64,000 nt of DNA from Drosophila pseudoobscura (taxonomy: Eukaryota > Arthropoda > Insecta > Diptera > Drosophilidae). The translations under genes were made by a program, and so were the position numbers. Below the pieces are notes generated by a model. The model searched no databases and was not told where the DNA came from. It saw nothing but the letters and a program-made list of their open reading frames with translations. Shown in pieces: positions 14,408-27,008 of this stretch; position 1 is the stretch's first letter; every line of letters starts with the position of its first letter. The stretch is taken from contig NC_046679.1 in assembly GCF_009870125.1 (NCBI RefSeq), forward strand, positions 21,762,001-21,826,000, written 5' to 3'.

Positions 14408-15031
14408 TTTGTTGAATCGCCTTCAGCATAAATCTCTCCGATCCTCTGGTGCAATGGTGGGTGGTGGGGAACAGGGGGGAATACCAACAAAATCCACAGC
14501 AAAGATTCTTGTTTCTCTTTTTCTGCCGCTGCTGCTTCGCAGAGAGACGAACAGAGAGATTCTTGTGGATGCTGTTGATGTATGTATTTATTTCGAGTAA
14601 TTTTGCACAAAAGAACTTTCAATCCGTAAACGCAAACATGTATAGAATTTTGTATATTCAACAACTGACAACGTTTCCTTGGCTTCCGTATTTTTATTTT
14701 CTTGCAATTACAATTCTTATTTCTTATTTCTTTCGCACTTTTCTTTCCTCCTTCTCGTGGCCCGCTGCCAAAAAGCAGGAAGATGAATAATCCTTCTTTC
14801 TTTTCGTATTACTTCTCGTAGTTGCACTTCCGGGCTCACTTAATTCTCGATTTCTATTTTTGTGGATCGAATTTCGGTTACTACTCTGCTGCGGCAGAGC
14901 ATTTAACACACAATAACACACAAAAACCAACAACTCTCGATTTGAACTAGAGGTGGAGAACTATCGATTGCACTGTCGATGTTTTTCGAAGAACTATCGT
15001 CTACTATCGATATCACTATCGACAGCGGTGT
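14408..15031 (-). promoter_or_regulatory. Fem-1 5' leader and presumed DRE-type promoter
   Basis: The region lies upstream of the Fem-1 start codon (14407, minus). TATCGAT occurs at 14962-14968 and a perfect palindromic DRE, TATCGATA, at 15005-15012, with two more TATCG words between and after them. DRE/DREF promoters are typical of Drosophila housekeeping genes, and no TATA box was seen. The transcription start is not resolved. The DRE cluster is also the first copy of a block repeated at 15977-16056, so either copy could be the working promoter. Confidence 0.5.
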
Positions 15032-16735
15032 ACATATTCCTCAATTTTGATATTCCTTCGAATATTACTAGCTATATAGAATATTTAGCCATGCCTACTT
15101 AATTTTATACGGTTGATGAATCAACTTTCTATTTAACTGGTGTATTCTTAATACTTGCTTTTATTGCGTTTTGCGTGAAAAGAGGTTTTATCGAAATAAG
15201 TCAAACGAAAAACAAGTAGCGAAATAGGTCAATCAAAACAAACGAAAAGGGAAATTCGTTCATATTGCTCAATTTTGATATTCCATTGAATAATGCTGAC
15301 TAACTAAATCTCTTAGCAATGCCCACGTAGTTTTGTCCCATTGATGAGTAAATTTTCTACAAGATTGTATAGTTTTTAATCCTTGCTTTTATTGGATTTA
15401 TTGTAAAAAAAGGTTTAAACGAAAAAGTTCGACAAAAAAAGAGTCACTGTGATGCGTGTAGGCCTTTGTATACCCTATTTTGTTAATTTTATATGAAGAT
15501 GAAACGTGATTTATAAAGACCTTTTCTCAAATTGATATTCCTTAGACATATTCAAGTACATTATTAGTATTTTGTGTATATTTATCTCGATCCTGATACC
15601 TACGGAGTCTTTGAAGACAAACGTATTCACAATTCTATATCATCCATTTCCCCCAGGGTATGTGTGCATGGAATTAGCAACATGTTTGTGTATGGAATGA
15701 GACTCATTGTTGCTAAAGCGAATTGGGGCGAAATGCGGCGAACTACGGCGAACTACGGCGAACTACGGCGAATTAAAAAAAAACGACCAATTCCTCATAT
15801 TCTTTGTTCCGTTGAATAATACTATCTATATGGAACATTTAGCCATGCCCACTCAATTTTGTACGCTTGATGAATCAATTCTATACATGATTGGCCTATT
15901 CGAAGTACTTGCATTTATCGCATTTCTATATAAAATTGAAAATTAAATTAATATTAAATGTCAGCGATGTTTGGTCGAGAACTATCGATTGCACTGCCGA
16001 TGTTTTTCGAAAAACTATCGTATACTATCGATCGTGCTCACTATCGACAGCAGTGTGACCGCGGACTTATCGTTAAAATATACCGTCCCACAGAAATATT
16101 TCAAAATATACGGTCTCATTTGAAAAATATTTCGAGTGGTGCGCGCCAAATCGAACTTTTTTGAATGTGAGCGACAAGGATTTAAATGTTGTCAACCGGG
16201 CCTTTATCTATGCGCACATAATTTGATACGATTAATGAATCAATTTTCTACTTAACTGGCCAGTTTTTAGTCCTTGCTTTTTTTGTATTTTGACTAAACA
16301 AGGTTTAACCGAAATAGTTCGACAAAAAAACAGTTGCAATGTTGCTGGTAAATTAGCAACATTTGTGAATGGAATGAGACTTATTGCTGCAAAAGCGAAA
16401 CTGCGGCGAATCTGGTATTGCATATGTTGCAAGCTATATAGATTTGCCCACTACAAGATTACATCTTTAAATTGCTTGTAAGTATTTGATTTTGACCAAA
16501 AAACGGTTTTCAAGTAAATGTGGCAGCAACATTTGTGAATGGAATTAGAAACATTTGTGTAACATGTTGCTAAAGCGAACTGCGGCGAAATATACGGTCT
16601 TATTTCCAAAATATACCGTAAATATACTGGCGAATTCCAGTTATAAATATCGGTGTCACAGCAGACAGCTAGCGACAGCATTTGCGGCTATGGCGGGAAA
16701 AAACCTCATTAATATGAGACCGTATTTCGTACCGT
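14956..16735. repeat. Diverged direct-repeat array with promoter-like motifs
   Basis: Several unit types recur in the same orientation. The TATCGAT block at 14956-15031 recurs at 15977-16056. A roughly 130 bp AT-rich unit starting near 15047 (TCAATTTTGATATTCC, then ATGCC.AC, then TTGATGAATCAA, then CTTGCTTTTATTG) recurs near 15270, 15793 and 16198. An ATTAGCAACAT...GGAATGAGAC...AAAGCGAA unit occurs near 15672, 16350 and 16520. Copies differ by substitutions and small indels. A GGCGAACTAC mini-repeat lies at about 15735-15772. No protein is encoded. This may be a local expansion or a cluster of related mobile fragments. Confidence 0.75.
15977..16086. promoter_or_regulatory. Second DRE block with Motif 1 and Motif 6 words
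   Basis: TATCGAT lies at 15983-15989 and 16026-16032. CAGTGTGACC, the reverse complement of Drosophila core-promoter Motif 1 (GGTCACACTG), lies at 16051-16060. AAAATATACCGT, the reverse complement of Motif 6, lies at 16075-16086, and a second Motif 6-like word is at 16608-16620. These words co-occur in TATA-less housekeeping promoters. No gene was found immediately on either side, so it may drive Fem-1 from further upstream, drive an unannotated RNA, or be an inert copy. Confidence 0.5.
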
Positions 16736-16740
16736 TTATC

Positions 16741-18717
16741 AAGCTCGAATTTAAATTCAAATGAAAACTTGTCCATCGAATCTTTTGCCTTTGGTTTATT
16801 TATTGAATTTATTTCATACAATTTCATATGCATTTTTGTTTTTCTTGTTCATTTGTTTTTTTTCGATTAAGTCATAAACAGTTACATTGTTTTACATTGT
16901 ACATTTGAATATGGTTTACTTAATATTATAATATTAATATTATATTAATTTTAAGTCATATTTGTATATTTATTTAGTAATATCCCATATGGTTATGATA
17001 CGCATAATATATGTGTGTGTTGTTGTGTTTTTTTTTTCCAACAAAAATTATAAACAAATAAAAACATTTTTTTATTGAGTAGATTTTGCTTACGTTTTTT
17101 GATAGTTTTGTTTTTATTGATTATTTTATTTATTAATAATTATTGTAAATATAATTAGTTAAAGCTACAACTTAGTGCGCGTTCTTGTACTCCAACAACA
17201 ACAAAAACATCTACAACAAAAATTATGACACATTAACAATAACAAAAAAGATATAGTCGATCGATCGTTTATAAACAACAAAGAACAAACTATACAAAAA
17301 AAAAAAATAACCTGTTACGACTTTTATTGTTAAACAAAGGAAAATTACTTTGTATTTATTTATTATTTTTTTTATGGATTTTATTTTTTTTATTTATTTT
17401 TTTGTTTATATCACAAGTTAAAATTTTGATTATTGTTTGGTCAATTTGTATATTTTATAATATTTATAAGGTATATTTATTTGTATTGTATTATGTATTA
17501 GGTATATATGTGGTATGTGTGTGTGTGTTTGTGTAAATTATGTACATTAGAAAATATACTGATAGCATAATTTAATAAACATATAGTTACATATGTATGT
17601 CTGTCATCATAGTATAAATTGGTCTAGATAATCAAGTCATGGTGTTCCTCCAAATTCAAGTAGTATTTGGGACTGGTCTGGGACTGGGTTCAAGGAGCTC
17701 TACTAACAATTCGAGAGAGTGATATTTGTATATAAGTATATATAATTTGTATAGTTAAAAATAGTTTGATTTTTGGAGAATACACATAGAAATTCGAGTT
17801 AGTTGCATGCTTTAAGTGGAGAAAGTGATTTTTTTATGATTTAGAGTAGATATCGTTTTTGTTTTTGTTTTTTTTTTCGAGATATTTTATTATGTAGATC
17901 GCTCAGATATGATGGAATAAGCTGTAGGACTGTAGACAGATATGACAATTATGGAATAAGTAGAGATTGAGATAGACAGGCTTTTTCCTAAAAATATTCA
18001 ATCTGCTTTGAGCAAGTGATATATAAACGATTAAAGAAGAGTTCAGGTAGAAACAAATTCGAGAAAAAGCCTACAATCGTAAATTCAAATGCGAAAGAAA
18101 ATAGAATAGAAAATCATGCTCGGAATACTGAAAACAGGTACAAAATTACGAATTAATTACAGAGACATTGCCCCAGAGATTGCCCACAAAAATAGATAAC
18201 AAAATATACTATAAACGCTTCAGGGAAAGTTCATTAAGATCCTTGAATGATTGAAAATTTGAAATGCCTGCATAGATCCCATCACATAATCCTAGCTGCC
18301 ATTATATTTTTCTAAAATTACAAATCAGATTTTGTCAAGATCTTTCTATAGCATATAGTATATAGCATATTCCACCATACCACACGCAGAGACGATCCCA
18401 TCGTTTGAGCTTCCATGTTCCATGTTGATATTACGAGTACGTAAGGATTTAGCCTAAAGACATCAGACCAACGACTCTCTGACGTTGCTCTTTACCTGTA
18501 AAATAGTTTCGAGAGATGATATATCGCATATGTATATATATATGTATATAAATATATATACTGTATGAGTCTATAAGGTTATATAGGGGCCATATAGGCA
18601 GCTGCCATCCTAGATGTAGGTTGTATATAGGGATTTACATAGAGAGAGTTGCGTAGATAGACGAGCGTGCGATATGTCAGGGTTGGGATTGGATCCGCCT
18701 CCTGTACTCCCGTTGGG
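16741..18717 (-). other. AT-rich region downstream of the FERM-PDZ gene, likely its 3' UTR
   Basis: No open frame of substance. The region is very AT-rich, with T-runs and TATA repeats (18520-18560) on the plus strand. Several TTTATT words (AATAAA on the minus strand) lie at 17.0-17.4 kb and could end the minus-strand transcript whose stop codon is at 18720-18718. The exact 3' end cannot be chosen by eye. Confidence 0.5.
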
Positions 18718-21700
18718 CTATGGGGAGAACACCCGCAAGGATCGCAGCAGAGTGGCCAAGACATTGGCCAAGCACTCGGCCTGCAGGGCCAACTGTCCAG
18801 CTCCAATGGGTCCGATCTGCACACCCACCAGCTCCCGGAAACTGCTCGCCACATCGTGAACTTTCAGAACGATATTTCGCGTCTGCAGCGGAGCCGATGT
18901 ATGCCGGGTCATGTCCTGTGCCAGCTCCGTGATCCGCCGTATGGCCGTCAGGCAGGAGGTCAGGTGCTCGGGCAGCGTAATCAGCGTCATGTCCGACATG
19001 GAGGCCACTAGGAATTTGCTGGCCGTCACCAGAGCCAGAGTCTGCTCTGTCAGCTCGTTGCGTGCCCGCTGGAACTTCTCCTCGTCGATGCTCGTCCCTC
19101 CGCCCGCCGACTGGGCTGCCGAGCACTGGGCTGCCACCTGGTCAAGTCGGATCAGCAGCCCGGCCATGGCCACATCGGTCTTGCCCAGCAGCGCCTCCCC
19201 ATCGATCAGGTGGCCGTTCTTCAGGAACAGCTTCTCGCCGTGCAGCTGCTGGGGCTTCTTTGGTACGAGAGGAACCTGCTGCTGTTGCTGTTGCTGCAGC
19301 TGTTGCTGGTGGCCATTGGAATGAGCATTGGGTAGGCGTGTCGTGGCCGGTATGGGCGGTGAATAGTGGGCAGGTGGTGGTGCAGGAGTAGGTTGTGCTG
19401 GAGACATGCCGTTCGTTGGACGCGGGCGACTGGCAATGGGCGGCAGTGGGGGTTTCTTCGGACCACTCACCGACATCATCATGGCAGCCGTTGCTGCTGT
19501 TGCTGCCGCTGGGGGATGGGGACTCGCCTGCTGTGCATCGAAGGTGGGACTGCCTCTAGGTGGCAGCTGGGGCGGTCCCCTACTGCTGTCCCTCTGCTGC
19601 TGTTGCTGGTGTGTGGCCATAATCCTCACCTGCTTTTTGGGTGAGTACCGTTGCAGAAGCTCTGCGCTTTTGGGTGGTCGAGCGGGTGGTGGCGACATCT
19701 GCTCAGCGGTGGGTGTCCTGGGCGGTGGCTGCACCTCGGGCGGTGCGGCTGCTGCTGCTGCTGCTGCTGGAGCGGGAGAGGACTCTTCCTTTTTGGTGGT
19801 GGGACAGCAGCTAAACTTGCTCTTCCGCTCCACAGTGGCATACTCGATGACATGCGGGGACTGCTCCTTGCCGGTGTTGCTACTGCTGGTGTTGTTGTTG
19901 TGGCTCCCATTGGCCACGGACTGGAAGAACTCCCGCTTGGCCTGCACCGAGTTGCTGTACAGGGATTCCGTCTCCATAGGTGGCCCTTGCTGCTGGGGCA
20001 CCTGTTGCTGCTGCTCTAGATTAGGTGGCGGTGGGATGATAAAGGACATAATCTCTTCCGGGGTGAGCTCTTTGGCGGGTGTTGCCTTCTGGGTGGGTGG
20101 TGCCACCATTATCTGCTGCAGGAAGCTGTCCAGCTCCTCGGCCCGACCCTCGAAGCCCTTGGGTGGGGCAGCATTCATCAGAGACAGGGAGTCCAGCTCA
20201 TCCGGGGTCTGGGGTGGGGGTATGGCACGCAAATCAATCAGATCCGGGTCCGTCTCGATGAAGGTGTCCTCGCGCACCTCAAAGCCGTAGATCTCCGACA
20301 GCTGGCGCGCCGCCACATCCGTGTCCGCCGACGAGGCATTGCTGATCTCCTTCAGCTGCTGGAGATACTCCCGCAGATTGTAGTCCTTTGTTTCGGCCCC
20401 AAAATGGCTGCCATCCGGGCTATGCAGCCCGAAGCTGCTGCGCTGCGAGAGCGGCTGTTTGGCAGCTCCCAATCCTCCGGATCCGGGAATGGATCCGCCT
20501 GCTGCCTGGAGCACCATTATCTGGGGTCGCCTGGCGGTGGGCGACTGGGCGGGCGAGGCCACCGACTCCGAGTCGCTTTCGCTCTGCGAAAAGTCCGTGC
20601 CCAAGGCCTGGAGATCGCTGAGCAGCTGACTGAATCCGTTCATCTTTCGCTGGGGCCGCGGACTGGAGGTGCTGCAAAGGCTCGGCTTTCGCTTGGGCGT
20701 GGCTGGAGTGGCCGGGGCCGATGAGGAGACGGGCGCCACCGTCTCCGGTATGGCATTGAGGCCCTGCGTGATGCCGCTCAGATCATGGCTGATGGTTTCC
20801 GCCAGAAGCGTCAGCGAGTCGCTGTGCTTGAGGGGATTGCTCGGGGGCAGAGACACGCCCAGACTAAGAACATTCGAGGTCTCCTCCGTGGAGGAGACCT
20901 TACTGCTGTTGAGACTGTCGCAGTCCGAATCAAACTCGAGGACGGCCATTGTCTGGCCTCCGCCGGAGAGTCCCTGCTCCTGCTCACTCAGATACTGCTC
21001 GGAGGTCTGGACGAGATGCTGTAGCTCCTGGACGCGACGCAGTACCTGTTCGTTCTTGGCCTCCACACTGGCCATTTGATGGGAGGACTGGATGCGGCCC
21101 TCGCAGTAGTTGCTGCCGCTGCTGTCGCTCAGGCCCGAGTCCTTGGCCGCCTCCTCCAGCAGCTCCGTGGCCATGACGCTGTGCAGATCCAAGTCCATTA
21201 CATAGGGCAGTGATTGCGCCTGTAAGGGAGCCCCCAATTGAGGGGGAAGCTGCGTCACGGGATGGTAGGGCGGCGTCATCAGGAAGTTGACGCTGTGCGC
21301 CCGCGTGTGGTAGGGCAGCAGATAGCTCCAGCCCGCGGGCAGCACCGTGTGCTGCGACAAGAAACCAGGTGCATTATCCTCGTCCGAGGGGTCTCTTTCC
21401 CTCAGCAGATTCAACATGTTGCCTAAGAGAGAAATGAATCGAAATATATCAGTAATCCTTGGGGTATCCCAAAAGGAATCTCACCCGTCAGCAGGCGATA
21501 GTAGCCGCCCAGGACCAAACTGAACTCGCACGCATCCCGATCCTCCATGATGAACTTTACGGCCCGATCCCCGAGCATAAAGATGGACACACTGCAGGTC
21601 ACATCGTCCTCACGATTCACCACCACATGGGTGAAGTCCTCGATGGCCGAAATCGGTTGGGGCTGATTCATAGCAAAAAAAAAAGTGAGTGAAGGGGTTT

Positions 21701-24700
21701 TGCCGGTTTTTGTTTTTCAGGATAACTCACCACCGAATTGCGGGCACTCGATATCTGACTGAGGCCGAAGCGTGGACTCACCAACAGGACACGCTCGACG
21801 CCTTCTCTTTGGTTTGTGCTAAAGCATTTGGCTCCATAGCTTGGTAAACTAGCGATTATATCTAGATAATGGAGTTTGGCCTGCAATTATACGATTACGT
21901 CGGGTTTTTATAAATATTTAGAGATTCGTTTCACTGATTTTTTATATTATATATTTGAATTATGGTGTGGCCTTCTCTCACTCGATTATTCAACACCGAC
22001 TTCTAGGGATATGTAATATAATATTGCACATATTTAGGTGATATTTGTTATTGTTTGGCCGAAATATCAATATTATTTATATAAATTATTTAATATATAA
22101 ATATCAAACGAAAAGCACATATTTTCCATATAAAGAATTGTTTAAAAAAATATATATCAACAGGTCGACTTTCTGCAAAGATACTGACTTCCAAACATTT
22201 CCAAGTATTCTTTCTGAGCCAAATATTATCCATCTCACTCACACTTAAAAATACCAAGGACTACTTTCGACGTAGTCCCTCATCACCTCTCTATTGCGAT
22301 CCTCTCTGAGAAGGTCTCTCAATAGCAATAGAATAGGAAGGACAAGAATAACGGCCAACCAAGTAAAGAGAATCATCTTTAGATATCTTTCATATATTGG
22401 AATCCATTTCTTTGGGAAAAAACCATTCATATGAGACCTTTCTGGTGGTCATCTCTAGTCTATCTATCCTGAATTAAGTAGGAAGTCGTATCATTCCTAA
22501 CACCATCTCCACTGCTTATAAGTACATTGATAGTTTCTTCTTTAGTTAAGTATTTAGTCAAGATATTTCTTTAATCCTTTGTTTAGTCGATTTGGTAGAT
22601 TTGATTTGAAAAGTGTCTTCTGTAGACTATTCTATTAACTCATTAACCCATTAACCCATTTCTAGTTGTTTCGTTTGTTTTTTTTTCTTTCTTTTTCTCA
22701 CCTGCAGCTGTGTTAGGACCTTGCTCGATGATCCCGTCATCTCCGCATTGAGCTTCAAGAAGTGGGAGATCAGGCGGCGCAGCTCCTTCCGCTTCATGCC
22801 CTCGAACAGGCTGACTGGGACAAATCGCTCCAGTCCAAACTCGCGTCTGAAAGATCAGAGAAGTCAGAGATTAATTATCCAGATCACCATATCCCTGTGG
22901 GGGAAACTGGGGGCTGCACTCACTCGACCAGCTTGACGGTGAGCTTCGCGGGTGAGAAATTGTTGGCCAGGGCGTGCTGGTGCATGTGGAGGGCGGCCAG
23001 GCGAAGGGCCAGTTCCGGCTGCAGCTCGGGGGCGAAGCGTTCCTGGTTGACATCGTTGCAGCACTGCATGTAGAGGTAGTCCAGGGCATGCAGATCCCTC
23101 TGTGCCAGCTCGGCGGCCGAGATGGGCACGAAGGTGATGCGGAATAGGCAGCGCAGCTTGTGGGCTCCCGGACGAGCAGCAATCTAAAAGGAAAAGCAAA
23201 TCTTTAATCTGAGATTCCCCATTGCTGGAAAGTTGAATCCTACCCTGGCCAAGGACTCTTGGGGATCCAGCAGCGTGAGCTTATTTCTCTTGAGGCTCTT
23301 CACATGTTCTAGGACCAGGCTGAAGAGCTCTCCGCAGCAGAGACAGAGCTTGTCCAGCAGAGAGCTAACCACATCGTGGACCGTGGTGGTGGCATCGTAT
23401 TTGAAGGACTTGGTCTGCCCGTTCTCCAGGAACACCTTCAGCACATTTGCCATCGGCGGCACGCATATATCGCCCAGAGAGAACGCCGAGGGCTAATACA
23501 AATGAAAACAAGTTAAAGATTGATTCACAGCTCGAGGGATGTCCATCTGCTTACCGGAAATAGAGGTGCCCCATTGACGCACACACTCTCGGCGAATCTC
23601 ACGCGACTCGGACGCGATCGCAGCTTGGCCCGCTTGCCCGCCGACAGGAGTGTGGACTTGCGGCCCGGCAGGATGCAGTGAGCCATGGGCTGGCAGACCA
23701 GAAGACTGACCTGCGACTCGCAGGCACGCACCAGCTGTATGACATGGTCCCGGGGCGCGTCCTTCACATCCTCCCCGTTCACGGCGAGTATCTGATCGCC
23801 TGGCTGCAGCTTCCCGATGCTGGGACCGCCTTCTGTCACGAATCTCACAATCACCGGACGTTCGCTGCCGGCCACAAAACCGAATCCCAGGCTGGCATTC
23901 CGCTGCAGGTGGACGAGACGCGGCTCCGGCGGATGCTCGTCCCAGCGTATGCATTCGGGTGCCTCGTATGTGGTCGTTTTGTTCAGATGGCTATAAAGAA
24001 TGTAATTAAGAGAGTGTTCTCCTTAGGTATAGTATATGGCCAGATAGATACTCACTTGATGTAGTAGGAACGACCCTTGGAATCTATGGCACGCTCCCAG
24101 CCATAGGAGAGCTCCTCATGCTTGCTCCAATCCTCGCAGGCGGGCAGCCATCCTGATGTTTGTGCCAAGTGGCTGGAAAACAGAACAGAATATCATTACA
24201 ATTAAATTTAAATTATTATTCAGGGACTTTTCCCCGAAACACAAAGAATTTGGAATCGGAACTGAGTCGGGAGAGGTATGCGTATGTGTGGTTATCTATA
24301 ATATACATACTCGTACTATTAAAACAATTAACATGATCGAATCACAGGTATTAAATGACAGCTAATGATTGCGAATTAATTTTGGAAAAATATTTGAAAT
24401 TATACAATATTTAAATAGATAATTTCACTCACGGAATAAAAAGCGGGCTGAGAAAAGTTTTATAATTTTATGGTTAGTTGGCGCATAATACATATATATT
24501 GTGTTTATTTATACCCCGGTCTTATACAAGGGTGAACTATATATGTACATACATATTCCTATTAGAGATCTCTTAAATTCATAATCAGACGATTGCAAAC
24601 TAGATCCATATAAGGTATCTGCAGTCATTTATCTCTATAAAAATAAATCCCACTAGAGTTACCCAAAAGCCTGCACACCCACAATTGACCCTGAACTTGT

Positions 24701-27008
24701 TGATAGACTTGTTTGTGGATAAGCTAACCCTACAGACACAACCAAGGGTATAGTTTTTCCCTGTGGCTGGGCCCTGCAAAATGCATTTCAATTGACATTA
24801 ATCAACGCTAATTGGGTTATTTGCATGACTATGCAATAAACAGCAGCCACCCATAATCGTGCCACAAGCCTCAGCCCCAGTGCCAGTCCCAGCCCCAAAG
24901 CAAAGCAAAGCCAAGCCCATAGCAAGCCAAACCCAACTCAAAGCCCCAGACCCAGGCCCAGAACCAAATCCAATTCCAGCCCACATCAGGCCACCTTGGT
25001 GGCTTCCGTTGCTGTCTTTCTTCATTTCCTGGCTGCACACAATTGTGATAATTAGTTTTGCACTTTTGCACACTTTCCGAGAAGCAGAGATACATAGAGA
25101 GAGAGAGAGAGAGAGAGAGCGAGAGGGTGAAAGGGGGTCTCGGGACCATGTCCATGTCCGTGTTTGTACCCGGGGACCCAACCAGAGCTGTTCACTCAGT
25201 CAGTCTCCATCGCCCCCAGTCCAAGTCCCATCCCCATCCATGCCACAGCGAGTCGCCTCGGCAATGGCATTTTGTGCGCTTTCAGTTTGATGTGCAACAA
25301 AGTGTAAAATTATTTAATAGAATTTTGCGCATAATCAATTTATGTGCAGCACAGCCCCGAGACCAAGACCCAGCCATTCAGTCAGCCACCCATCCACCCA
25401 CCCACATTCACAGCACTCACATTCACATTCGCATCCATCTAACCAGGCCAGGACATCGTATTTCCGCCAGTCACTCCGTCAGTGGGACAGGCATTAGAAT
25501 GTTGGAACTTTGGCCACGCTAATGTTTGCATAAATGTCAGGCTTTTTACACTGTTTAATATTCCTTTGTAGGATACTTTTCCTAGCTTAAAGCTTAAAGA
25601 GTTCTTTGATATTAAAAGCAGGATCCGAAAAGTTACCAAAGGAGGAATATTCCCATTCCAAATATTTTCTTAGCAAGTGGAAATAGAACTTCCCAAAGGA
25701 GGGCAGTACTTAAATATTTTAAAACGTCACTTGAATGAAAACTTTTGTTGAAGAATTAAATATTTAATAGGCCTTCCAGAACTTAAAAAAGGAACAACTT
25801 TTAAGGATTTTCCAGTAAAATCCTATTGTGACTCTTCAAGTTGTAAATGACTTGAAATGAATCATTAATTTAGTTTAAAAATGCAACACAGAATTCCAAA
25901 AAGGTATGAAAGCTAGTTTGTGTTTTAAGCGATTTAATATTTTATAAACATTAAAGTGTCCTCGAATTTCATCATTTCAATGCAAAAGGATAATCAATAT
26001 TCTGATTATTATCCCCATGATTGAATTAATTCTTGAAAATATCCTTGAAAATTATACTATTATTCTTCAAAAAACAGGAAAAAGGTACAAGATTTACCAA
26101 ATGTTAGGAACATCAAATGATAATTCCTATCAAAAGTGTAACTCCTCCTCAAATATAATACGAATTTCGCACGAATTCTATAGGATATTTACGATCATTT
26201 ACGATAAATTACAATTGAAACCTCAATATAGAATTGTTTCCAATAGAAAACATACCTTAACATTTGATAATAATTTTCTTAACCCCAGTTAGATCCCTCC
26301 CCCAACAAAAGAACGTTTCAGATCTCCTATATTTTCCAGTTTATAATCCAAAGAGGAGAGCAAATCGTGGGGATGGTATGATTAATGATACTTTGGCATT
26401 TCACTCACTTGCAATAATAGAGTCGTCCCTCCTTTCCCGAATGCACGGTCCAACCAGGCTTTAGCTTCTCCTGTATTGTCTCCAAGTGTCCATCAATTTC
26501 GGACCAATTTCCGGCAACGCCAGCAGCGTTACTTCCATGTCCATGGCTTTGACCCAAAAGTGGCCCATAGATGCCCGTGCCAGCGGCAGTGGCAGGGCCA
26601 ACGCCGACCCCAATTCCACTGCTGACAGGCTCCGTTGTTGTCGCCTCCGTTGCTCCTGCCGTTGTTGCTCCTCCTGTTGCTACTGCTCCTCCTGCTGTTA
26701 TCGGCTGTATTCCGGTCTGTGACTGTGACTGTGACTGCGACTGTGACGGGCATCCGGCGGCGGCTCCTGCTGCTGCTGCTCCTCCTACACCATTCAGTGG
26801 GCGATTGGGCGTTGTGTGGGGGGCGTTGGTGCCATTTGTTGTGGGCAACGTTGTCAATTGTGGCGATGATGTTCGTGTCAGTAGCAAGGGCTTTGCTCCG
26901 GCTGGGGCTGAGGCTGAGGCTGTTGTGCTGCTGTTGTTGGCACTTTGTAGCGGATAGACATCACTATTCGAACGCCCCGAAGGCAGTAACATCATTGAAA
27001 CACATTCG
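18718..27008 (-). CDS. WW-WW-PDZ-FERM scaffold protein, FRMPD4/Preso-like
   Basis: Minus-strand exons: 27008-26409 (ATG 26995), 24172-24056, 23990-23555, 23492-23244, 23183-22924, 22846-22702, 21880-21731, 21662-21485 and 21422-18718. From the ATG they total 1609 codons including TAG, with phases matching at every junction. Domains: Ala/Gly/Thr-rich N-terminus; WW1 at about 178-209 (W182, W204, P206); WW2 at about 217-246 (W221, with Tyr243 in place of the second Trp, P246); PDZ at about 258-345 with a GFGF carboxylate loop; FERM at about 390-700. A long tail follows with AKDSGLSDSSGSNY, poly-Gln, poly-Ala, SH3-type PPLPP motifs and a helical C-terminus. Vertebrate FRMPD4 organises postsynaptic complexes at the membrane, so a cortical scaffold role is inferred. 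The first exon opens four codons before the ATG after a CAG acceptor, so a 5' exon lies further upstream. Confidence 0.9.
22245..22430 (-). CDS. Small putative single-pass membrane protein nested in a FERM-PDZ gene intron
   Basis: A 61-codon ORF, ATG to TAA, on the same strand as its host, inside intron 22701-21881. An amphipathic start (MNGFFPKKWIPIYERYLK) is followed by a hydrophobic segment at about residues 19-37 (ILFTWLAVILVLPILLLL) and a charged tail rich in Arg, Asp and Glu ending SSPWYF. The positive-then-hydrophobic-then-charged layout is that of a small membrane protein and is unusual for random intronic sequence. I do not recognise a family. It could also be an alternative exon or chance. 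Confidence 0.35.
   Translation of the reverse strand: MNGFFPKKWIPIYERYLKMILFTWLAVILVLPILLLLRDLLREDRNREVMRDYVESSPWYF
24173..26408 (-). other. Long intron splitting WW1 of the FERM-PDZ gene
   Basis: The donor is GTGAGT after ...TGC AA and the acceptor is TTTTCCAG before C CAC TTG, which restores WW1. The intron contains a GA tract (25096-25119), CCCAG-type low complexity at 24.87-25.0 kb and otherwise AT-rich sequence. No gene was recognised in it. Confidence 0.85.
25096..25119. repeat. (AG)n microsatellite
   Basis: Twelve AG units, intronic. Confidence 0.9.

Noticed and set aside
18667..20290. Long plus-strand frames such as 19406-20290
   Set aside because: Antisense shadows of the Gln/Pro/Ser-rich last exon of the FERM-PDZ gene; composition is poly-Cys/Leu from reversed CAG and GCN repeats.
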